A program made the translations under genes and the position numbers. The notes beneath the pieces were generated by a model that was not told the origin of the DNA, ran no database searches, and saw only the letters and a list, made by a program, of their open reading frames with translations. A stretch of 64,000 nt of DNA from contig NZ_FOAX01000001.1 in assembly GCF_900109775.1 (NCBI RefSeq), positions 682,001-746,000 of the forward strand, written 5' to 3'. Source of the stretch: Pseudoxanthomonas sp. GM95. Lineage in GTDB: Bacteria > Pseudomonadota > Gammaproteobacteria > Xanthomonadales > Xanthomonadaceae. Positions 52,164 through 60,934 of this stretch are shown piece by piece; the first letter of the stretch is position 1, and each line of letters begins with the position of its first letter.

Positions 52164-52574
52164 ATGTCCGAAATCCTGACTCCCGTGTCCTTTGGCGAGC
52201 TGCTGGACAAGATTTCCATCCTGCAGATCAAGTCCGAGCGCATGCACGACGAGGCCAAGCTGGCCAACGTGCGCAAGGAGCTGTCCGCACTGGAGCAGAC
52301 CTGGATGGCGCATCCGGCTGCGGTCCAGGACATCGCCAAGCTGCGCGCCGACCTCAAAGCCGTCAACGAGCGCCTGTGGGTGATCGAGGACGACATCCGG
52401 ATCCAGGAAAAGGCACAAACGTTCGACGCCGAATTCATCCGCCTGGCGCGCAGCGTGTACTTCGAGAACGACACCCGCGCGCGGATCAAGAAGGACATCA
52501 ACCTGGCGCTGGGTTCGGCCTACGTGGAAGAGAAGTCCTACGAGGACTACAGCTCCGGCGCGGCAGCGCCGTAA
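52164..52574 (+). CDS. DUF6165 family protein
   Basis: A 136-residue, highly charged, mainly helical protein of the DUF6165 family, whose function is unknown. The conserved core reads SFGELLDKISILQIKSERM, then KELSALEQTW and a C-terminal DTRARIKKDINLALGSAYVEEKSY. It has coiled-coil character and no signal peptide. Family members are often near LPS or capsule genes, and here it is next to a family 9 glycosyltransferase and kdkA, so a surface-polysaccharide role is possible. Confidence 0.82.
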   Translation: MSEILTPVSFGELLDKISILQIKSERMHDEAKLANVRKELSALEQTWMAHPAAVQDIAKLRADLKAVNERLWVIEDDIRIQEKAQTFDAEFIRLARSVYFENDTRARIKKDINLALGSAYVEEKSYEDYSSGAAAP

Positions 52575-52597
52575 GCGCTGCGCCATGTCGCAACAGG

Positions 52598-52624
52598 AAA
52601 GGGCCGCGATTGCGGCCCTTTTCG
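52598..52624. terminator. Terminator between the DUF6165 gene and the GT9 gene
   Basis: GGGCCGC (52601-52607) pairs with GCGGCCC (52612-52618), flanked by AAA and TTTT; it lies between two convergent genes. Confidence 0.8.
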
Positions 52625-52649
52625 TGTCTGCAGGTTGGGGCGAACGCCC

Positions 52650-53693
52650 TCAGCGCGGATGATCGCTGCGATAGCGCTCGAACGCGGCGATGGCGTCGTC
52701 GGTGGTGACCAGCTGCATCACGTCATCGAACTCGATCTTGGTGCCCCACTTGAGCGCGTCGGCCGGCTTGGACAGGAATTTGCGCGCCGCATCGTCGTAG
52801 CGGTCCACGCAATAGCGCACGTCCGAATATGGCCCGCTGCGGCGCGGATTGCTGGCGGCATGCAGGCCAAGCACCTTGGTGCCCATCGCGTTGGCGATAT
52901 GCATCGGGCCCGAATCCGGCGTCACTACCAGATCGGCGCGCGCCAGCAGTGCGGGCAGTTGCTTGAGCGTGTCCTTGCCGACTAGGTCCAGCACCGGCGC
53001 GCGCATCTGCGCGGCGATGGCATCGGCGGTTTCGCGCTCCAGGGCGCTGCGTCCGCCGCATAACACCACGCGCCAGCCTTGCGCAGTGGCATGGTCGGCC
53101 AAGGCGGCGTAGCGATCGGGATACCAGTTGCGGCGCACGTGGCTGGAGCAGGGCGAGATCATCAGCACTGGCTGGCCATCGTCGGGCCATTGCGCGGCGG
53201 CCCAGTCGAAGGCTGCCTGCGGCACCGGCAGATCCCAGGTCACGGTGTCCTGTTTCAGGCCCAGCGGTTCGCAGAAGCTGCCGATCGCATCGAGCACGTG
53301 GATGCCGGGCCGGTCGGCGATGCGCGCATTGATGAAAAGCCCATGCAGGTCCTTCGAGCGGCTGCGGTCGTAGCCGATCCGGCGCCGCGCGGGCACGAAC
53401 GCCGACAGCACGTTCGCGCGCAGGGCGACCTGCATCTGCAGCAGCACGTCGAAGCGCGTCGGCAGGCGCTGGCGCAGGGCGCGCATGCCGGCCACGCCGG
53501 TCTTCTTGTCATAGGTGTGGAAGCGCACGCCGGGCAGGCCTTCGAGCAACTTGTGGCCGCCGCCATCGATGATCCAGTCCAGCGTGAGCTGCGGCCACGC
53601 GCGCTGCAGCGTGCGCACCAGCGGCACGACGTGGGTGACATCGCCCAGCGCGGAGAGGCGCAGTAGGCACAAGGACTCAGGAGCGTTGGACAA
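52650..53693 (-). CDS. Glycosyltransferase family 9 (heptosyltransferase-like)
   Basis: A 347-residue GT9 enzyme of the WaaC/WaaF type, which adds heptose or similar sugars to the LPS inner core on the cytoplasmic face. The N-terminus reads CLLRLSALGDVTHVVPLVRTL; the donor site has MISPCSSHVRRNWYPDRYAA and VVTPDSGPMHIANAMGTKVLGLH. The start is not clear: TTG at 53693 is used here, because no ATG precedes the conserved LLRLSALGD. That leaves 18 bases to the divergent kdkA start. Partner kdkA acts on Kdo, supporting a core-LPS role. Confidence 0.85.
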   Translation of the reverse strand: MSNAPESLCLLRLSALGDVTHVVPLVRTLQRAWPQLTLDWIIDGGGHKLLEGLPGVRFHTYDKKTGVAGMRALRQRLPTRFDVLLQMQVALRANVLSAFVPARRRIGYDRSRSKDLHGLFINARIADRPGIHVLDAIGSFCEPLGLKQDTVTWDLPVPQAAFDWAAAQWPDDGQPVLMISPCSSHVRRNWYPDRYAALADHATAQGWRVVLCGGRSALERETADAIAAQMRAPVLDLVGKDTLKQLPALLARADLVVTPDSGPMHIANAMGTKVLGLHAASNPRRSGPYSDVRYCVDRYDDAARKFLSKPADALKWGTKIEFDDVMQLVTTDDAIAAFERYRSDHPR

Positions 53694-53711
53694 AGTTGCT
53701 AGACTCGCGCG

Positions 53712-54461
53712 ATGGCCGCTTTTGACGCGACGGAAGTACTGGTGCCGTACCGCGAAGGACGCGGCTACGGCGCGATTCTGTTCGACCGCGAGCGCCTTCG
53801 GCAAGCCGAGGCGCACTGGATGGACCCCAGTAGCTGGGGCGAACGCGCGCGTCCGGTCGACAGCGGCGGTCGCGGCGGCGCCTGGTTCATCGATGCCCCG
53901 TTCGGGCCAAGCCTGCTGCGCCAGTACAAGCGCGGCGGCATGGCCGCCAACATCAGCACCGATCGTTATCTGTGGCGCGGTGCCAACCGGACCCGCAGCT
54001 TTGCCGAGTTCCGCCTGACCCGCGTGCTGCTGGCCAAGGGCCTGCCGGTGCCGCGGCCGCTGGTGGCCAGCTACGTGCATGAAGGCCTGACGTATCGCGC
54101 GGCGATCCTCATGGAGCGCCTGCCTGATGTCCGTTCGCTGGCTGATCGCTATCTGGAAGCGGGCAGCGAGGCGCCGCTGGAAGCGGCCGGGCAGATGATC
54201 GCGCGCTTCCATCGTGGTGGCCTGGATCACGCGGATCTCAACGCGCACAACATCCTGTTCAACACGCGGGGCGAGGGCTGGCTGATCGATTTCGATCGAG
54301 GCGTGCTGCGCATTCCGGCCACGCGCTGGCGCGAGGCCAACCTGGCCCGGCTCAAGCGCTCGCTGCTGAAGCTGCGTGGTGCGCGCACGCCCGAGCAGGT
54401 GGAGGCCGACTTCGTCCGCCTGCGCGCGGCGTACGACCGTTCCTGGGAGCGGGGCTTCTAG
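53712..54461 (+). CDS. kdkA: 3-deoxy-D-manno-octulosonic acid kinase
   Basis: A 249-residue small-molecule kinase that phosphorylates the Kdo residue of lipid A-core at position 4, as in Haemophilus, Vibrio and Xanthomonas. The kinase-like catalytic loop is [12 protein letters not shown] (about residue 176), and the metal-binding motif is IDFDRG. It is membrane-associated and is divergent from the heptosyltransferase-like gene. The MBL hydrolase begins three bases after its stop, suggesting co-transcription. Confidence 0.93.
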   Translation: MAAFDATEVLVPYREGRGYGAILFDRERLRQAEAHWMDPSSWGERARPVDSGGRGGAWFIDAPFGPSLLRQYKRGGMAANISTDRYLWRGANRTRSFAEFRLTRVLLAKGLPVPRPLVASYVHEGLTYRAAILMERLPDVRSLADRYLEAGSEAPLEAAGQMIARFHRGGLDHADLNAHNILFNTRGEGWLIDFDRGVLRIPATRWREANLARLKRSLLKLRGARTPEQVEADFVRLRAAYDRSWERGF

Positions 54462-54463
54462 GC

Positions 54464-55219
54464 ATGGGCTGGGCCTTGCGGTTCCAGGGCGTGGGCAACG
54501 CTTCGGCAGTGGAACTTGGCTCGGCCATGGCCACGCTCGAACGCGAGGGTGCGCCCTGGCTGACCATCGATTGCGGCAGCGAAGGGTTGGACGCTTTCAT
54601 CGCCCATTACGGGCATGCGCCGTCGGCATTGTTCGTGACCCACACGCACCTTGATCACGTGGGCGGGTTCGAGCGCCTGTTCGGCACGGCGTACTTCAAT
54701 CCGGCGCGGCGCGGCCAGGTGGTGCTGTACGTGCCGGCGCCGATCGTGCCGCTGCTGCACCAGCGCGTGGCCGAGTATCCCAACGTGCTGGCCGAGGGCG
54801 GGGCGAACTTCTGGGATGCCTTCCGCCTGGTGCCGGTGGGCGAGGCGTTCTGGCACGACGGGGTGCGGCTGGAGGTCTTCCCGGTGCGCCACCACTGGCC
54901 GCAGACCGCCTTCGGCCTGCGCCTGCCGGGGGCGGTGGTGTGGACCGGCGACACCCGGCCCATCCCGGAAATGCTGGCGCGCTACGCCGATGACGATGAG
55001 GTCATCGCCCACGACTGCGCGCTGCACGGCAATCCCTCGCACAGCGGCATCGAGGACCTGGAACGTGAATACGCGCCCGCGCTGCTAGCGCGCTGCGTGC
55101 TCTACCACCACGCCAGCGCCGACGAGGCGCGCGCACTGGCCGCACGCGGCCACCACGTGGCGTTGCCGGGGCAGGTGCTAGCCTTGTCCAATCCTAGGCC
55201 GGTCCCCATTTCAGACTGA
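54464..55219 (+). CDS. MBL-fold metallo-hydrolase
   Basis: A 251-residue metallo-beta-lactamase-fold protein. The metal site is HTHLDHVGG (about residue 60), with further ligands in FPVRHHWPQTAF, WTGDTRPIPE and VLYHHASADEA. It resembles the RNase Z-like and phosphodiesterase branches, but no nucleic-acid-specific region is evident. It lies two bases before moaA, so it is probably expressed with the molybdopterin genes; whether it has a part in that pathway is unknown. Confidence 0.85.
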   Translation: MGWALRFQGVGNASAVELGSAMATLEREGAPWLTIDCGSEGLDAFIAHYGHAPSALFVTHTHLDHVGGFERLFGTAYFNPARRGQVVLYVPAPIVPLLHQRVAEYPNVLAEGGANFWDAFRLVPVGEAFWHDGVRLEVFPVRHHWPQTAFGLRLPGAVVWTGDTRPIPEMLARYADDDEVIAHDCALHGNPSHSGIEDLEREYAPALLARCVLYHHASADEARALAARGHHVALPGQVLALSNPRPVPISD

Positions 55220-55220
55220 C

Positions 55221-56246
55221 ATGAACGCCATCCTGCGCACGCCCGAACTGCCGCTGGATCAGCGCGGCCGGCCGCTGCGCGATCTGCGCCTTTCGGTCAT
55301 CGATGCCTGCAATTTTCGCTGCGGCTACTGCATGCCGGCCGATCGGGTGCCGGACGATTACGGGCTGGATGCGTCCTCGCGTCTGTCTTTCGACCAGATC
55401 GAGACGCTGGTGCGTGGCTTCGTGCGGGTCGGGGTGAACAAGCTGCGCCTGACCGGTGGCGAGCCCTTGTTGCGCAAGGGCCTGCCGCAGCTGGTCGAGC
55501 GGCTGGCGCGGATTCCCGGGCTGGACGACCTGGCCATGACCACGAACGGCTCGCTCTTGGCGCGCCATGCGCAGGCGCTGCGCGATGCAGGCCTGCGCCG
55601 GATCACCGTCAGCCTGGATGCGCTGGCGCCTGAGCGCTTCCATGCGATGTCCGGCGGGCGTGGCGACATCGCGCGCGTGCTGGAGGGGATTGCTGCGGCC
55701 GAGCGCGCGGGATTTTCCTCGCTCAAGCTCAACTGCGTGGTCCAGCGCGGCGTCAACGAGGATCAGGTGCTGCCGCTGGTCGAGCACTTCCGCGGCAGCG
55801 GCCATGTGCTGCGCTTCATCGAATTCATGGACGTGGGCACGTGCAACGACTGGCAGTCGGGCCAGGTGGTGCCCTCGCGCACGCTGCACGATCGCATCCA
55901 TGCGCGCTGGCCGCTGCACGCGCTGGACGCGCAGTACCGCGGCGAAGTCGCCGAGCGCCATGCCTTCAACGATGGCGCTGGCGAAATCGGCTTCGTGTCG
56001 TCGGTGACCGCGCCGTTCTGCGGCGATTGCCATCGTGCGCGTGTGTCGGCCGACGGGCACCTCTACACCTGCCTGTTTTCCGGAAGTGGCGCCGACTTGC
56101 GGCCTGCATTGGCGCAGGGCGAAACCGGCCTGGCCGAACGTGTCGCAGGCCTGTGGTCGCGACGCGACGACCGTTACAGCGAAGTCCGCGGCCATGCCGC
56201 GCAGCCACCGCGCAAGCGCGTGGAAATGTTCCTGATTGGAGGTTGA
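55221..56246 (+). CDS. moaA: GTP 3',8-cyclase MoaA (molybdopterin)
   Basis: A 341-residue radical-SAM enzyme that rearranges GTP in the first step of molybdopterin synthesis. The N-terminal [4Fe-4S] site is [12 protein letters not shown], and the C-terminal cluster is in [21 protein letters not shown]. It ends with the GG dipeptide needed for function. It is the first of four adjacent moa genes; the following moaC starts with TTG two bases after its stop. Confidence 0.95.
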   Translation: MNAILRTPELPLDQRGRPLRDLRLSVIDACNFRCGYCMPADRVPDDYGLDASSRLSFDQIETLVRGFVRVGVNKLRLTGGEPLLRKGLPQLVERLARIPGLDDLAMTTNGSLLARHAQALRDAGLRRITVSLDALAPERFHAMSGGRGDIARVLEGIAAAERAGFSSLKLNCVVQRGVNEDQVLPLVEHFRGSGHVLRFIEFMDVGTCNDWQSGQVVPSRTLHDRIHARWPLHALDAQYRGEVAERHAFNDGAGEIGFVSSVTAPFCGDCHRARVSADGHLYTCLFSGSGADLRPALAQGETGLAERVAGLWSRRDDRYSEVRGHAAQPPRKRVEMFLIGG

Positions 56247-56247
56247 G

Positions 56248-56751
56248 TTGAGCGTCGAAACACCGCGCCTGGTCGATGGACTGACGCATCTGGATGCCGC
56301 CGGGCAACCGGCGATGGTCGATGTGTCGGGCAAGGCCGTGACCGCGCGGCAGGCGACGGCCGAATGCCTGGTGGTGTTTCCGCCCGAAGTCGCGGCGCAG
56401 CTGCGGCGCGATGCGCTGCGCAGCGCGAAGGGCGGCATCGTCGATACGGCGGTGATCGCCGGCACGATGGCCGTCAAACGCACGCATGAGCTGATCCCGT
56501 TCTGCCATCCACTGCCGATCGACGGCTGCAAGCTGTCGATCGACTGGCATGGTGGCGACGCGCTGCGCATCGAATGCACGGTGCGCACCACCCATCGCAC
56601 CGGCGTGGAAATGGAAGCCATGACCGGTGCGACCGTGGCTGCGCTAACGGTCTACGACATGTGCAAGGCGCTCTCGCACGCCATCGTGCTCGGCCCGGCG
56701 CAGCTGCTGGGCAAGCAGGGCGGCAAGCGCGATTTCGGAGTGGGCGCATGA
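56248..56751 (+). CDS. moaC: Cyclic pyranopterin monophosphate synthase MoaC
   Basis: A 167-residue enzyme that, with MoaA, converts the GTP-derived intermediate to cPMP. Conserved blocks are [29 protein letters not shown] (active site) and [16 protein letters not shown]. The start is a TTG at 56248, chosen because GGAGG (56238-56242) lies five bases upstream within the moaA end; no ATG is available at the normal N-terminus. Its stop overlaps moaD as ATGA. Confidence 0.93.
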   Translation: MSVETPRLVDGLTHLDAAGQPAMVDVSGKAVTARQATAECLVVFPPEVAAQLRRDALRSAKGGIVDTAVIAGTMAVKRTHELIPFCHPLPIDGCKLSIDWHGGDALRIECTVRTTHRTGVEMEAMTGATVAALTVYDMCKALSHAIVLGPAQLLGKQGGKRDFGVGA

Positions 56752-56990
56752 CGGGCGTGCAGGTGTTGTATTTCGCCAGCCTGCGCCAAGCCGCGGGCGT
56801 GGAAGGCGAAGCGGTGCAGACCGCCGCGAGCGACCTGGCCGGGCTGTACGCCGAGCTGCGCACGCGCCACGGATTCGCCTGGGACAGCGCGCATCTGCGC
56901 GTGGCGGTGGACGGCGCGTTCGCGCGCTGGGAGGATGCGCCGGCCGAGGGCGCACAGATCGCCTTCATTCCACCGGTCAGCGGAGGCTGA
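56748..56990 (+). CDS. moaD: Molybdopterin synthase small subunit MoaD
   Basis: An 80-residue ubiquitin-fold sulfur carrier. It ends in the invariant GG (PPVSGG), which is thiocarboxylated to give sulfur to MoaE, and begins with the strand [14 protein letters not shown]. Translation is coupled to moaC by an ATGA overlap, and moaE starts three bases after its stop. Confidence 0.93.
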   Translation: MTGVQVLYFASLRQAAGVEGEAVQTAASDLAGLYAELRTRHGFAWDSAHLRVAVDGAFARWEDAPAEGAQIAFIPPVSGG

Positions 56991-56992
56991 GG

Positions 56993-57424
56993 ATGTCGCG
57001 TTTTTCCATTACCGCCGAGGCGATCGAGACCGCACCACTGCGCGGTCAGTTGCTCGACGCGCGCGCTGGCGCGTTCGCCAGTTTCGAAGGCTGGGTGCGC
57101 GACCACAACGAAGGTCAGTCGGTCTCGGGCCTGCATTACCAGGCCTATGCCGAGCTGGCCCTCGCCGAAGGCGAGAAACTCCTCGACGAGGCGCTGGCCT
57201 TGTTCGATATCGTCGATGCGCGCTGTGTGCATCGCGTGGGCGAACTGTCGATCGGCGAGATGGCGGTGTGGGTCGGCGTGTCCGCCGGCCATCGCGATGC
57301 GGCGTTTGCGGCGTGCCGATGGATCATCGACGAGACGAAGCTGCGCGTGCCGATCTGGAAGCAGGAGCGGTATGTGAGTGGGGTGGAGGCTTGGCTGCAT
57401 CCGACGGTGGCTGCAGCTGAGTAG
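56993..57424 (+). CDS. moaE: Molybdopterin synthase catalytic subunit MoaE
   Basis: A 143-residue subunit that inserts dithiolene sulfurs into cPMP. It shows GWVRDHNEG, HRVGELSIGEMAVWVGVSAG and CRWIIDETKLRVPIWKQE, where the lysines that accept the MoaD C-terminus lie. It is the last gene of the moaA-C-D-E set; no moaB, moeA or moeB is seen in the window. The inverted repeat element begins about 80 bases later. Confidence 0.95.
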   Translation: MSRFSITAEAIETAPLRGQLLDARAGAFASFEGWVRDHNEGQSVSGLHYQAYAELALAEGEKLLDEALALFDIVDARCVHRVGELSIGEMAVWVGVSAGHRDAAFAACRWIIDETKLRVPIWKQERYVSGVEAWLHPTVAAAE

Positions 57425-57505
57425 TCAACTTGTTTGCTTCTGTTGCCGCTGAAGAGTGTGCGTTGCTGGCGATTTCCCTATTTCAGGCTGCCTTGTTGAA
57501 GAGCG

Positions 57506-58088
57506 AGAGCTTTCACGCCGCTTCGCGGCGCGAGCCACTTTTGTCTTGGCAAAAGTAGCCAAAACCGCCATCGCCTGACACTCGCCGATGCTTTGCATCG
57601 GTGCCCTGTGCTCCTCGCCGGAAACGGCACGGCGCGGGAACTCGCTGCGCTCAGACACCCGCGCCTCTTCGGCCGTTTCCGCCTGCGGTGCTCGGCTCGC
57701 TTTGAAGGCGCTGAAGATCAATATCTGAGCAACAGCAACAGCAACAGCAACAGCAGAAGTCAAAGCCAGAGCTAGAGCAAGCTCGGTTCTAGGTCATGCA
57801 GATTTCTGTGGCTTACGAGGCTGTTGGCTTGGCAGCTTTTCGCTTCTGCTCTTGCCTGTGCTCTCAAACCCTCCGTCAGGCACGGCGAAGGGGCGAGGAT
57901 AAGCCCCGCGGGGCGCCGCACAAGGATGTGCGGCGTTTTTCGCAGGGACAGGATGTCCCTTTGAAAAATCCCTCGCCCCGTAGCGAACTCGCGAAGCGAG
58001 CGTGCCGCCCGGAGTGCGCTTTCTTTGCCTAGCTTTCTTTGCACAAGCAAAGAAAGGAGGTCGTGGCACGAAGTGCCGCGAAAGCTCT
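57506..58088. repeat. Structured dispersed repeat with terminal inverted repeats, copy 2 (inverted)
   Basis: A 583-base element, the reverse complement of the one at 20051-20537. It is bounded by a perfect nine-base terminal inverted repeat, AGAGCTTTC (57506-57514) and GAAAGCTCT (58080-58088). Mini-hairpins inside the ends are CGCCGC-TTC-GCGGCG (57516-57530) and GGCAC-GAA-GTGCC (58065-58077). A ten-base-pair hairpin occupies 58033-58042 with 58047-58056. The centre (about 57721-57860) has no counterpart in copy 1 and includes a hexanucleotide tract. No gene is supported inside. Confidence 0.8.
57728..57756. repeat. AGCAAC hexanucleotide tandem repeat
   Basis: Nearly five uninterrupted copies of AGCAAC within the non-shared middle of repeat copy 2. 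Such tracts can change length by slippage. It is not in a credible gene. Confidence 0.75.
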
Positions 58089-58177
58089 TGCTTCCAGATA
58101 AGTCGATGACAGGCAGATGAATGCGTATGCGGACGAAACAACGATCGTCGCCAGCCAATCCAAATTCCCAAAAAGGT

Positions 58178-58285
58178 GGCGGCCCCGCCGGCTGACCTCG
58201 GCGCCCGCATCAGTCGATACCGTTGCTGCCTTCCGGCCCTGGCGGAGTTTTCGACCTAGCGTCGCGAGGGGCCGACGGGGCCACC
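58178..58285 (-). ncRNA. ffs: Signal recognition particle RNA, 4.5S type
   Basis: On the minus strand, a 108-base hairpin RNA: GGTGGCCCCGTCGGC at its 5' end pairs with GCCGGCGGGGCCGCC at its 3' end, and the apical part has GGCCGGAAGGCAGCAACGG, the SRP signature GGAAG tetraloop and asymmetric loop that bind Ffh. Its place next to dnaX is common in bacteria. It lies 69 bases after tRNA-Ser on the same strand. Confidence 0.9.
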
Positions 58286-58354
58286 ATAGACGCGGGCCGC
58301 GCATGAGGCGCGGCCCGGGTTTGCTGCGATCATTGTTGGAAGCAATGACAAAAC

Positions 58355-58447
58355 TGGCGGAGAGAGGGGGATTCGAACCCCCGAAGCGCGGTTTAGACGC
58401 TTACACACTTTCCAGGCGTGCTCCTTCAACCGCTCGGACACCTCTCC
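58355..58447 (-). tRNA. tRNA-Ser (anticodon GGA)
   Basis: Class II tRNA: acceptor GGAGAGG / CTCTCC with a long variable arm, anticodon loop CTGGAAA, T-loop TTCGAAT, encoded CCA. Divergent from dnaX. Confidence 0.95.
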
Positions 58448-58614
58448 GGATCCTGAATGCGACCGCTGGCCGCACTCAGGGGCGCAGATTCTAGCCGCGC
58501 CCGGGATTTAAAGCGAGCCCCAATGACGCGTTCCGCGCGACCGCCGCCCGGCGCCGTTGCGCCAGGCCGGACGCCGTCCTTGGAACGCATGCCCCGGCGC
58601 GGCACAATGACGCC

Positions 58615-60549
58615 ATGTCCTATCTCGTCCTGGCCCGTAAGTGGCGCCCGAAGCGTTTCGCCGAACTGGTCGGCCAGGAACACGTGGTCCGCGCGCTCTC
58701 CAATGCCCTGGATAGCGGCCGCATCCACCACGCCTTCCTGTTCACCGGCACCCGCGGCGTGGGCAAGACCACGATCGCGCGCATCTTCGCCAAGTCGCTG
58801 AACTGCGAGACCGGCACCAGCGCCGACCCGTGCGGCAAGTGCCCGGCCTGCCTGGATATCGACGCTGGCCGCTACATCGACCTGCTGGAAATCGACGCCG
58901 CGTCCAATACCGGCGTGGACGATGTGCGCGAGGTGATCGAGAACGCCCAGTACATGCCCTCGCGCGGCAAGTACAAGGTCTACCTGATCGACGAAGTGCA
59001 CATGCTCTCCAAGGCGGCGTTCAACGCGCTGCTGAAGACGCTGGAAGAGCCGCCGGAGCACGTGAAGTTCCTGCTGGCCACCACCGATCCGCAGAAGCTG
59101 CCGGTGACCGTGCTCAGTCGCTGCCTGCAGTTCAACCTCAAGCGCCTGGACGAGGAGCAGATCGGCGGCCAGATCACCAAGATCCTGGCGGCCGAGGAAA
59201 TCCCCTCCGAAGACGGCGCGGTGCGCCAGATCGCCAAGGCGGCCGATGGATCGCTGCGCGATGGCCTTTCCCTGCTGGACCAGGCCATCGCCTATACCGG
59301 CGGCGAGCTAGGCGATGCCGGCGTGCGCACCATGCTGGGCAGCGTTGATCGCACCCAGGTTGGTGCGCTGCTGGAGGCGCTGGCCGATGGCGATGGCGCG
59401 CGGTTGATGGCCACGGTGAGCGCGGTGGCGGAATTTTCGCCGGACTGGAGCGGGGTGCTGGAGGCGTTCGCCGAGGCGCTGCATCGCATCCAGGTCCGCC
59501 AGCTGGTGCCGGGCGTCGCGGTGGAAGCCGATGGCTTCGACGCGACCGTGTTCGCCCAGCGGCTGCGACCGGAAGTGGTGCAGCTCTGGTACCAGATGGC
59601 GCTCAATGGACGCCGTGATCTGTACCTGGCGCCGAGCCCGCGCGCGGGTTTCGAGATGAGCGTGCTGCGGATGCTGGCGTTCCGCCCGGCGTCGGTCGGT
59701 GATATGGCGCCGGCGGGCGCTGCGCCGAACCGTGCGTCTTCTGCCAGTGGCAACGCGGGCGCCGTCGGCGGCCAGGTCGCGGCAGCCGCGCCAGCCGTCG
59801 TTGCAGCGCCGGTGGCGCCGGAAGCTGCGACTGCGCCGCGCGCCTTCGCTGAACCCAGAGCCGCGCCTGACGCACCGTCGGTGGCACGCGCGCCGCATGT
59901 GCAGGCGCCAGAAGAAAACAACACGCCGCCGTGGGACGTTTCAGCGCCAACACCCGCACGCGTGCAGCCCGCACCCGAATTCACCGCTGTGACCGCAGTT
60001 GTACCGCCTGCTTCCGCAGCGCCCGTCGCAGCCATGGTCGACGACGTCCCGCCGTGGGAGGTCCCGGCGCAGCAGGTCGTGGTCAGCACGCCGCCCGTGC
60101 ACGCCGCTGAGCTGGATCACGCGCCGGTGCATGCATCGCGTGGCGCGGACGGTGCCCACATCGCCGATGCCGATCACTGGCTAGCCTTGGTCGCCTCGGC
60201 GCAGCTGACCGGCCCGTCCAAGCAGCTGGCGGCCAACGCGGCGTTTGCCAGCTATGGCGATGCGGTGCTGCGGCTGTCGCTGGCGCCGGGCTTCGATTAC
60301 CTGCGCACCGATCGCTCGATCGGCGATCTGGCCCAGGCGCTGTCGTCGGCGCTGGGACATGCGCCGAAGATCGTGTTCGAGGCCGTGGCCGACCACGGCG
60401 AGACCCTGGCCCAGCGCGACCTGCGTGCACGGGACGAACGCAAGTCCTCGGCCGAAGACAACTTCATGAACCATCCCGACGTGCAGCGCCTGATCCAGCA
60501 GCAGGGCGCGCGCGTAGTCCCCGATTCCATCCGACCTTTCGACGAGTAA
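58615..60549 (+). CDS. dnaX: DNA polymerase III tau subunit (clamp loader)
   Basis: A 644-residue clamp-loader ATPase. It has Walker A GTRGVGKTTIAR, a zinc module (CETGTSADPCGKCPACLDID), Walker B LIDEVHMLS and sensor SRC, then domain III. A long Ala/Pro-rich linker (about 370-500) leads to a C-terminal domain that contacts polymerase alpha and DnaB. I see no A-rich slippery heptamer followed by a stem like the one that makes gamma in E. coli. ybaB and recR follow in the usual order. Confidence 0.95.
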   Translation: MSYLVLARKWRPKRFAELVGQEHVVRALSNALDSGRIHHAFLFTGTRGVGKTTIARIFAKSLNCETGTSADPCGKCPACLDIDAGRYIDLLEIDAASNTGVDDVREVIENAQYMPSRGKYKVYLIDEVHMLSKAAFNALLKTLEEPPEHVKFLLATTDPQKLPVTVLSRCLQFNLKRLDEEQIGGQITKILAAEEIPSEDGAVRQIAKAADGSLRDGLSLLDQAIAYTGGELGDAGVRTMLGSVDRTQVGALLEALADGDGARLMATVSAVAEFSPDWSGVLEAFAEALHRIQVRQLVPGVAVEADGFDATVFAQRLRPEVVQLWYQMALNGRRDLYLAPSPRAGFEMSVLRMLAFRPASVGDMAPAGAAPNRASSASGNAGAVGGQVAAAAPAVVAAPVAPEAATAPRAFAEPRAAPDAPSVARAPHVQAPEENNTPPWDVSAPTPARVQPAPEFTAVTAVVPPASAAPVAAMVDDVPPWEVPAQQVVVSTPPVHAAELDHAPVHASRGADGAHIADADHWLALVASAQLTGPSKQLAANAAFASYGDAVLRLSLAPGFDYLRTDRSIGDLAQALSSALGHAPKIVFEAVADHGETLAQRDLRARDERKSSAEDNFMNHPDVQRLIQQQGARVVPDSIRPFDE

Positions 60550-60555
60550 ACCAAG

Positions 60556-60876
60556 ATGCGCGGAAATATCGCCCAGATGATGCAGCAGGCGCAGAAGATG
60601 CAGGAAAACCTGCAGAAGGCGCAGGAAGAACTGGCCAAGCTGGAAGTCACCGGCAACGCCGGCGGCAACATGGTCAGCGTCACCCTTACCGGCGGCAAGG
60701 AATGCCGCAAGGTCCGTATCGATCCGACCCTGCTCTCCGATGCGGAGATGCTGGAAGACTTGATCGCTGCGGCGTTCAACGATGCCTCCAACAAGATCGA
60801 CGCCGAGTCCAAGGCGCGCATGGGTTCGGCCACCGCCGGCATGCAGCTGCCGCCGGGCATGAAGCTGCCGTTCTGA
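60556..60876 (+). CDS. YbaB/EbfC family nucleoid-associated protein
   Basis: A 106-residue DNA-binding protein. The N-terminal coiled helix ([21 protein letters not shown]) and the beta core [15 protein letters not shown] are typical. It binds DNA as a dimer and is thought to help nucleoid organisation or recombination repair. It starts seven bases after dnaX and precedes recR, the conserved dnaX-ybaB-recR cluster. Confidence 0.95.
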   Translation: MRGNIAQMMQQAQKMQENLQKAQEELAKLEVTGNAGGNMVSVTLTGGKECRKVRIDPTLLSDAEMLEDLIAAAFNDASNKIDAESKARMGSATAGMQLPPGMKLPF

Positions 60877-60934
60877 GCCTGTCCTCGCTTCGCGCCGGTC
60901 CAATGCCGGTGCATATCGCGCGCACTGTCATTGC

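Noticed and set aside
57728..57756. A possible CRISPR array at the AGCAAC tract
   Set aside because: Units are six bases with no spacers, and no cas gene occurs in the window.
57425..57763. Minus-strand open frame over repeat copy 2
   Set aside because: The same repeat-derived peptide as in copy 1, ending in a tract made by the AGCAAC repeat; not a credible protein.
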